From a virus, in the IMG/VR virus record IMGVR_UViG_3300024946_000007, positions 1 through 26,577 of that record: a DNA stretch of 26,577 nt; one strand, given 5' to 3'. Under the pieces are notes generated by a model. That model was not told the origin of the DNA. It saw nothing but the letters and a program-made list of their open reading frames with translations, and did not search any database. Shown piece by piece: positions 23,046-26,577 of this stretch; position 1 is the stretch's first letter, and every line of letters begins with the position of its first letter. The position numbers and the translations under genes are program-made.

Positions 23046-23971
23046 TATTGATCTGCCTCTGTTTTGTTCATTTGATCTACAAAGTCAGCATCAACTGCAG
23101 GCTTTTGGTTAAGGTCTGCTTCCTCAGCTTTAGCTAAGATTCTTAGGTATTCAGGCTCACCAATAAGCACTCTTTCTTCACGCGCTGTTTTTTTCCATTG
23201 GGTCAAGAATGGCGCACTGCCTTTTGCGGCAAATGCTTCAAGCGCGTTAATCAATCCTGCGCGTTGCTCTTCTTGGCCTGAATCAATTACACGGCCTTGT
23301 TGCTGCTCTTGAGCTTGGCGACCATATTCAGCGCCGTTACGTGGGCGAGGCGGTGCAGCGTTAATGTCTTTAATTGGTGAATCTAACAATTCATCGTATG
23401 TGTAAACGCCAAGGATTGCAGAAGGGGCATAAAGTCTTGACCAGTTTTTTACCTGCAAGTAGCTCATCTGCTGTTTTACGTTTGTTTTCCAGAGAGGACT
23501 ATTTTTAGTGGTAACTGAATTACTGTTTAGCCACTCGCCCCAAGTGATTTCACTCTGTCCACGAAGAACCGCTCCTACTCTGCAACTAACAGACATAGAC
23601 GCACCGCTGCCTACTTCATCTTTATATTCATAGCTGAATGTTCCAGATATGGCTTTGCTTGAACAAACAACAGCATTAACTAACTGCGCCTCATACCCCA
23701 AGGTGCTGCCAACCAAGTGTGTTTTTTGGGCGACAATGAACGGATCCATGCCCCAATTCATTGATTGCATGACAACTGCAGCACAATCACCTTCATTGCC
23801 TTGCAAATGTTTAGGAATGCTAACTTTGCTTGATGCCATTAACTTCGCTATTTTTGTAACTCTAGCCATGTGGTCATCACTGCTCATGATTGACAGTGAC
23901 GACAAGCGACTTGGCTCAATAGTGTTAAGTTGAGAATCTTGCTGTACTGCTAACTCTGTATTTGCTTCCAT
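23045..23971 (-). CDS. recT: RecT-family single-strand annealing protein
   Basis: A 308-residue protein. Residues about 62-195 are the RecT core: A-A-V-V-M-Q-S-M-N-W-G-M-D-P-F, G-Y-E-A-Q-L-V-N-A and S-P-L-W-K-T-N-V...W-S-R-L-Y-A-P, ending L-G-V-Y-T-Y-D-E-L. The C-terminal third is Gln/Glu-rich and probably flexible. It would coat and anneal single strands made by the adjacent exonuclease during phage recombination or concatemer formation. AAAGGT is well placed before ATG 23971. Confidence 0.93.
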   Translation of the reverse strand: MEANTELAVQQDSQLNTIEPSRLSSLSIMSSDDHMARVTKIAKLMASSKVSIPKHLQGNEGDCAAVVMQSMNWGMDPFIVAQKTHLVGSTLGYEAQLVNAVVCSSKAISGTFSYEYKDEVGSGASMSVSCRVGAVLRGQSEITWGEWLNSNSVTTKNSPLWKTNVKQQMSYLQVKNWSRLYAPSAILGVYTYDELLDSPIKDINAAPPRPRNGAEYGRQAQEQQQGRVIDSGQEEQRAGLINALEAFAAKGSAPFLTQWKKTAREERVLIGEPEYLRILAKAEEADLNQKPAVDADFVDQMNKTEADQ

Positions 23972-24014
23972 TTGATACCTTTCTTAATCGGGACTATGCC
24001 GATAGTTGAAAATC

Positions 24015-24104
24015 CTAAATACTTACTTTTATTGCTCTCAAAAAACTCTTAACTATTCCGCTGCCAAACTCGCGGCAATAGAGGTAATGCTTGATAAAAC
24101 TCAT
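24015..24104 (-). CDS. 29-residue early peptide
   Basis: ATG 24104 overlaps the preceding stop as ATGA and runs to TAG 24017-24015. The peptide (MSFIKHYLYCREFGSG...) is basic and helical with the S-F-x-K-H-Y...S-F-L-R-A pattern seen in tiny proteins of many proteobacterial phage early regions. It ends 43 bases before the recT start. Function unknown. Confidence 0.6.
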   Translation of the reverse strand: MSFIKHYLYCREFGSGIVKSFLRAIKVSI

Positions 24105-24292
24105 ATCTTGCTCACTCTGCTACATTCGATTGATGCGTCACTTCCTGACATTTCAACATTGCACCAACCATCTTTAAACTTTGCATTTGCACGCTTATCA
24201 ATCTCAGCGTTTAACTGTTGCTGGATGTGTGTTGCACCGAAAAATACCAAGGCAATAATCAGCGCCCATAATATTGAGTAAAGTGTTTTCAT
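24101..24292 (-). CDS. Small membrane-anchored protein
   Basis: A 63-residue protein with one N-terminal hydrophobic helix (about 4-21), then a hydrophilic segment holding two cysteines (in G-W-C-N-V and I-E-C-S). It may be an anchored periplasmic domain with a disulphide. ATGA overlaps on both sides. Function unknown. Confidence 0.65.
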   Translation of the reverse strand: MKTLYSILWALIIALVFFGATHIQQQLNAEIDKRANAKFKDGWCNVEMSGSDASIECSRVSKI

Positions 24293-24471
24293 AGCGGATG
24301 CCTCGCTCTAATCTTCTTCATCAGTTGCATGTTGTAATCAAGCTTGTTTGGTGCGGCTTCATAGCCAGCTTGGTACTCTGCAAACTCGTTGGCGTGCTTG
24401 TTTTCAGATTCTTCAAACACCACACGCTTGTTGCCGTCTTGGTCAATGATGTATTGCTCTAGTAAGGGCAT
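24289..24471 (-). CDS. Hypothetical early protein (60 residues)
   Basis: A 60-residue soluble protein starting MPLLEQYIIDQDGNKRVVF, acidic in the middle with a basic end. GAGGCGG lies before ATG, two bases after the previous stop. No motif recognised. Confidence 0.6.
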   Translation of the reverse strand: MPLLEQYIIDQDGNKRVVFEESENKHANEFAEYQAGYEAAPNKLDYNMQLMKKIRARHPL

Positions 24472-24473
24472 GA

Positions 24474-24698
24474 TTAAGCCGCCTCTGGCGATGTATGTGC
24501 CATCATCTGGCGTTGTGCTTCACGCGCTTTCTTAGCTTCTTTCTCAGCACGTAACGCCTCTAAATTAGACGGCTTATGCACCAATGCCTTACCTTGTGCC
24601 GCGAAGTGCTCTATAGTCTTTTCTGTTGGCAATACGGCTACTTTTTTTGCCTTAACTTGCATTGCCTGCATTGCTAAACCTGATTGCAATAAATTCAT
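24474..24698 (-). CDS. First gene of the leftward early operon, basic unknown protein
   Basis: The best start is ATG 24698, with AGGTGA six bases upstream; an in-frame ATG at 24704 sits too close to that site. The 74-residue product has a basic, Ala-rich helical C-terminal half (R-A-E-K-E-A-K-K-A-R-E-A-Q-R-Q). As the promoter-proximal gene it occupies the place held by the antiterminator N in lambda, but no sequence match to N was recognised. Confidence 0.65.
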   Translation of the reverse strand: MNLLQSGLAMQAMQVKAKKVAVLPTEKTIEHFAAQGKALVHKPSNLEALRAEKEAKKAREAQRQMMAHTSPEAA

Positions 24699-24790
24699 TT
24701 TCATTCACCTAAAAAAGAGGGCTACTCACCGAAGCTTTCACCCTTGAACTTTGGGGAAGTATCGAAACGATGTTTTGTAGCGATGTGTGA

Positions 24791-24819
24791 ATCTTAGCAA
24801 GCTAAGAAACAAAATGCAA
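24791..24819 (-). promoter_or_regulatory. Leftward early promoter (PL-like) with extended -10
   Basis: Reading leftward, TTGCAT (24819-24814) and TAAGAT (24796-24791) are separated by exactly 17 bases, and the -10 is preceded by TGC, an extended -10 form. It lies about 92 bases before the first early gene and points at it. The -10 and part of the spacer lie inside a perfect palindrome. Confidence 0.72.
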
Positions 24820-24841
24820 CAAATATTTTAGCATACTAAGA
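24792..24841. promoter_or_regulatory. Two operator-like palindromes over the early promoter
   Basis: TCTTAGCAAGCTAAGA (24792-24807) is a perfect 16-bp palindrome on the -10 side. TTTAGCATACTAAG (24827-24840) is an imperfect copy of the same half-sites, just upstream of the -35. Their centres are 34 bp apart. Paired related palindromes around an early promoter are the usual layout of a phage repressor operator. Confidence 0.68.
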
Positions 24842-24882
24842 TTTTATTTTTTGTTATAGACGGATTGGCTGATTTAGGACGT

Positions 24883-24907
24883 AAAAAAACCGCCTCAGTG
24901 GGCGGTT
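24883..24907 (-). terminator. Leftward terminator 2 of a tandem pair
   Basis: On the leftward strand AACCGCC, loop CACTGA and GGCGGTT are followed by a run of T (A-run 24883-24889 on the given strand). It closes the leftward gene group to its right and shields the early promoter from read-through. Confidence 0.85.
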
Positions 24908-24944
24908 GCGGAACTGTCAACTATAAGCGTACAGTTGAATGGGT

Positions 24945-24969
24945 AATAAAAAACCTGCCGAAGCAGGTT
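24945..24969 (-). terminator. Leftward terminator 1 of a tandem pair (TTCG tetraloop)
   Basis: Leftward, AACCTGC-TTCG-GCAGGTT is a perfect 7-bp stem with the stable TTCG tetraloop, followed by TTTTA. It ends 27 bases beyond the stop of the last gene in its operon. Confidence 0.88.
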
Positions 24970-24996
24970 GGGAAAGAGATATATTAAATGTTCAAT

Positions 24997-25362
24997 TCAT
25001 TTTTTCTCTTTAGCTGCGGATTGTGAGATTTCCTGAGATTTAAAAGACAATGTTAGATAATCAGACGCTTTACTAATAATTACATATGTACCACTAAGTA
25101 CAACTCCAATTACAAAAGCGCCGCCTACTATCATATTTTTCCATTTAACCAAGTCATCAACTTTTGAATTTGCACTAGATACAGATGCGTTAAGTGTCTT
25201 TATTGATGAATTAATCTCGCCTAGTGATTTTTGCATTTCCATAATAGATTGAACAAACTGATATTCAGGATGGCCGAACCCAATGTCCTTAGGTACAGTT
25301 TGTGGTGCTCCTGATGGAGCATCATCTGCAATCTTCTTTTTATTTATGGATTGGGCGCTCAT
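24997..25362 (-). CDS. Membrane-anchored coiled-coil protein
   Basis: From ATG 25362, whose A is the last base of the upstream stop (TGATG), this is a 121-residue protein (ATG 25365 adds one residue). Order: a polar, Pro-containing N-terminus (1-30), a coiled coil (about 34-70, with Q-S-I-M-E-M-Q-K-S-L-G-E-I-N), a transmembrane helix (about 75-97) and a short charged tail. The layout resembles XhlA-type or small effector proteins anchored in the inner membrane. It is coupled to the 95-residue gene, so the two may act as a pair. Confidence 0.7.
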   Translation of the reverse strand: MSAQSINKKKIADDAPSGAPQTVPKDIGFGHPEYQFVQSIMEMQKSLGEINSSIKTLNASVSSANSKVDDLVKWKNMIVGGAFVIGVVLSGTYVIISKASDYLTLSFKSQEISQSAAKEKK

Positions 25363-25649
25363 CATTGCTCCATCCGTATTTTTAACCACTCCCACATATC
25401 TGTAGGTCCTCTGCCGTAATAGTTTGTTATAGGGACGACCATTGCGGATCCTACTGGAGATGGCTCCCCATGCTCCTGCCCTGTAATACCAAGATGGTTA
25501 GTTAGCTCAATGGTTGTGCCACTAAAATGTATCAGCCAGCCGCTATCAGCCTGTAATTCATATCTACTTTCATTAGGCAAAGTAGATTCGACTGCTTGCT
25601 TTAAAGGTTTAGAATCTGTTATTAATGGTATTGCAATATATACTGGCAT
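25362..25649 (-). CDS. Conserved 95-residue soluble protein of unknown function
   Basis: A 95-residue protein starting MPVYIAIPL, with a G-W-L-I-H-F-S-G-T-T-x-E-L core and a distinctive end: V-P-I-T-N-Y-Y-G-R-G-P-T-D-M-W-E-W-L-K. I recognise this ending from small unannotated proteins of proteobacteria, but know no function. There is no Shine-Dalgarno; a promoter ends six bases before ATG, so the message is probably leaderless. Translationally coupled to the membrane protein downstream. Confidence 0.72.
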   Translation of the reverse strand: MPVYIAIPLITDSKPLKQAVESTLPNESRYELQADSGWLIHFSGTTIELTNHLGITGQEHGEPSPVGSAMVVPITNYYGRGPTDMWEWLKIRMEQ

Positions 25650-25655
25650 AGTGAG

Positions 25656-25684
25656 CTTATATTAACATAAATTATGTTTGCAAA
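25656..25684 (-). promoter_or_regulatory. Leaderless promoter with a palindromic spacer
   Basis: Leftward, TTTGCA (25684-25679) and TATAAG (25661-25656) are 17 bases apart. The spacer holds the perfect palindrome AACATAATTTATGTT (25664-25678). Only six bases separate the -10 from the ATG of the 95-residue gene, so transcription should begin at or next to the start codon. The palindrome is well placed for a repressor. Confidence 0.58.
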
Positions 25685-25723
25685 TATGATTAATAGACTT
25701 GCTATTAGTTGCTTCAATAAATA

Positions 25724-25840
25724 CTAGCATCCTCTACGCTCCAACTTATCCTTAGCCTTGGCATCTGCTTTAGTCTGCCACTGAATATTGCTTGGATGAT
25801 CTGCAGCGCCGCCTTCATTTGTTTGCAGCCTAATATTCAT
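25724..25840 (-). CDS. 38-residue hydrophilic peptide
   Basis: ATG 25840 overlaps the end of the upstream gene by 11 bases and runs to TAG 25726-25724. The product is hydrophilic with a basic end (K-A-D-A-K-A-K-D-K-L-E-R-R-G-C). There is no clear ribosome site, so expression would rely on coupling. It may be a real small gene or the fragment of a longer one. Confidence 0.4.
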   Translation of the reverse strand: MNIRLQTNEGGAADHPSNIQWQTKADAKAKDKLERRGC

Positions 25841-26333
25841 AACAATCAGTAGTATTCCCGATAGTAGTGCAGGATGCGTTTCTTTGCTTACTTCTTAATA
25901 CTGAATCTGCACCACGGTTATAGCCGGATAATATTGCATTTACTGCATTCCACAACCCTTGTGACGGACCTTCACTTTGTGATGTTTTTTGTTTGGCTTT
26001 AAACTCTCGCTCTAGGTCATTATCTGGGATCGGTTGATTGTGAACTGCAAGACGATGTTTTGCCTCTTTAAGACCTTGCCTTGCTGATATGTTGTACCAA
26101 GGAATTGCATTGTCTGGCTGACCAATCTTTTCGTAGTTCACTCCAATGTTATAGGCGCATCCAGTAAAATGTAATACACAGCCTTTAAAGTGCTCGATTG
26201 ATTTTTCATAATTCTTGTTATTTGCCTCTATTTTTCCAAGCTCTAATTGTATTTTTGCATCAGCTTCATTTGCATATGAGTTAGTAGTGGAAAATAAAAT
26301 AAATAATAATGCAATTAAATAAGATTTATTCAT
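25830..26333 (-). CDS. Secreted protein with TPR/Sel1-like repeats
   Basis: A 167-residue protein with a signal peptide (about 1-21, cleavage probably after S-Y-A) and two to three helical repeats (about 24-97): A-K-I-Q-L-E-L-G-K-I-E-A-N-N-K-N-Y-E and later N-A-I-P-W-Y-N-I-S-A-R-Q-G-L-K-E-A, the Sel1/TPR pattern. The rest is a polar region ending S-C-T-T-I-G-N-T-T-D-C-Y-E-Y with two cysteines. It should lie in the periplasm. In this lysogeny-type gene position it could alter the cell envelope, but function is unknown. Confidence 0.68.
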   Translation of the reverse strand: MNKSYLIALLFILFSTTNSYANEADAKIQLELGKIEANNKNYEKSIEHFKGCVLHFTGCAYNIGVNYEKIGQPDNAIPWYNISARQGLKEAKHRLAVHNQPIPDNDLEREFKAKQKTSQSEGPSQGLWNAVNAILSGYNRGADSVLRSKQRNASCTTIGNTTDCYEY

Positions 26334-26335
26334 GT

Positions 26336-26515
26336 TTAATCATCTTTAGGTTTAATGTGTTCTTGGGTGTAAATTAAATTTCCAGTAAATCTATCATACG
26401 AAACGCAAGGTATTCCACCTGATGATGAGCCTGCGCAGGTTGTGTCGTACCTAAACCACCATGCCAAAACAAGCAATGCTAAACAAGTTAGAGCAATCTT
26501 ATGTTTATTACCCAT
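26336..26515 (-). CDS. 59-residue membrane-anchored or secreted protein
   Basis: ATG 26515 overlaps the upstream stop as TGATG. The product has an N-terminal hydrophobic helix (about 6-21), then W-F-R-Y-D-T-T-C, a second Cys in G-I-P-C-V and a Y-D-R-F-T-G-N-L motif. Small proteins with Y/L-D-R-x-T/S-G after one helix are common in phages and bacteria, without known function. The two cysteines may pair in the periplasm. Confidence 0.65.
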   Translation of the reverse strand: MGNKHKIALTCLALLVLAWWFRYDTTCAGSSSGGIPCVSYDRFTGNLIYTQEHIKPKDD

Positions 26516-26577
26516 CAAAACTCATACCTTTTCCACACGCTAAACAAGCGGCCAAAAACCTCAAACTCTATTCTTAA
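26515..26577 (-). CDS. C-terminal 20 residues of a gene cut by the window edge (repressor candidate)
   Basis: The leftward frame is open from the window edge to TGA 26517-26515 and ends R-I-E-F-E-V-F-G-R-L-F-S-V-W-K-R-Y-E-F. A V-x-G-R-V/L-h-x-x-W-like end is common in S24-peptidase (LexA/CI-type) repressors, and the position at the head of a lambda-like cI-rex-type operon would suit one. Twenty residues are too few to be sure. Confidence 0.5.
   Translation of the reverse strand, partial: LRIEFEVFGRLFSVWKRYEF

Noticed and set aside
24006-24281. Rightward frame of 91 codons
   Set aside because: Lies opposite two coupled small leftward genes, with no ribosome site of its own.
24705-24790. A lambda-type nut site (boxA/boxB) in the early leader
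   Set aside because: A CCTCTTTT stretch and a tiny ATCG/CGAT hairpin are present, but neither matches boxA or boxB well and their order is not convincing.
1-26577. Diversity-generating retroelement, as in some podophages, or a CRISPR array
   Set aside because: No reverse transcriptase, no template/variable repeat pair and no regularly spaced direct repeats were seen.

Overview
The window is a stretch of a temperate tailed-phage genome, most likely a podovirus-type phage of a low-to-medium-GC proteobacterium. I see no host gene. The combination of a nested Rz/Rz1 lysis cassette, a run of internal-virion-like genes, one giant multidomain virion gene, a tyrosine integrase and a RecT/YqaJ recombination pair recalls the Bcep22-type temperate podophages and other phages with 'polyvalent' proteins. 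A betaproteobacterial host is only a guess from sequence style. The capsid, portal, terminase and replication genes must lie outside the window, which starts and ends inside genes.

Layout. 1-184: tail of an unknown gene and a terminator. 260-2082: lysis cassette, with two small membrane (holin-like) proteins, a T7-lysozyme-type amidase carrying an EF-hand-like insert, an inner-membrane spanin and, nested inside it in another frame, a 50-residue lipoprotein spanin. 2085-5631: five tightly coupled genes that look like DNA-ejection or internal virion proteins. 5701-15543: a 3280-residue polyvalent protein (37% of the window) with a ParB-like segment, two metalloprotease-like motifs, repeated F/Y-S-R junction motifs, a collapsed remnant of an ADP-ribosyltransferase-type module and a C-terminal LPD38-like region. 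15563-16475: a tiny membrane protein and an HNH-AP2 homing-endonuclease-like gene. 16476-16896: a probable attP whose core looks like the 3' end of a tRNA-Leu, repeated decamers, a terminator and a doubled integrase promoter. 16897-17868: integrase.

From 17865 to 24698 everything reads leftward as one early operon, ordered in transcription from the right: small unknown genes, RecT, YqaJ exonuclease, a coiled-coil protein, a 305-base gene-free structured interval, an ASCH protein, a chain of very small overlapping genes (26, 54, 48, 16 and 29 residues among them), coiled-coil and Cys-rich proteins, a 50-residue gene that appears to start at ATA, and an AlpA-type excisionase whose end overlaps the integrase end. 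The operon has a good extended -10 promoter at 24791-24819 overlapped by a perfect 16-bp palindrome and flanked by a second, imperfect copy: a strong candidate for a lambda PL/OL-type control region.

Right of it, behind two leftward terminators, lies a second leftward group (24997-26577): a membrane-anchored coiled-coil protein, a 95-residue protein with its own leaderless promoter, a 38-residue gene, a secreted repeat protein, a 59-residue membrane or secreted protein, and the last 20 codons of a gene running off the window. This matches the place of cI-rexA-rexB in lambda, so these genes are candidates for lysogeny-expressed (exclusion or defence) functions, and the truncated gene is a candidate repressor. 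That assignment is inference. Because phage genes lie on both sides of the attachment core, the sequence appears to represent an unintegrated or circularised phage rather than a prophage in its host site.
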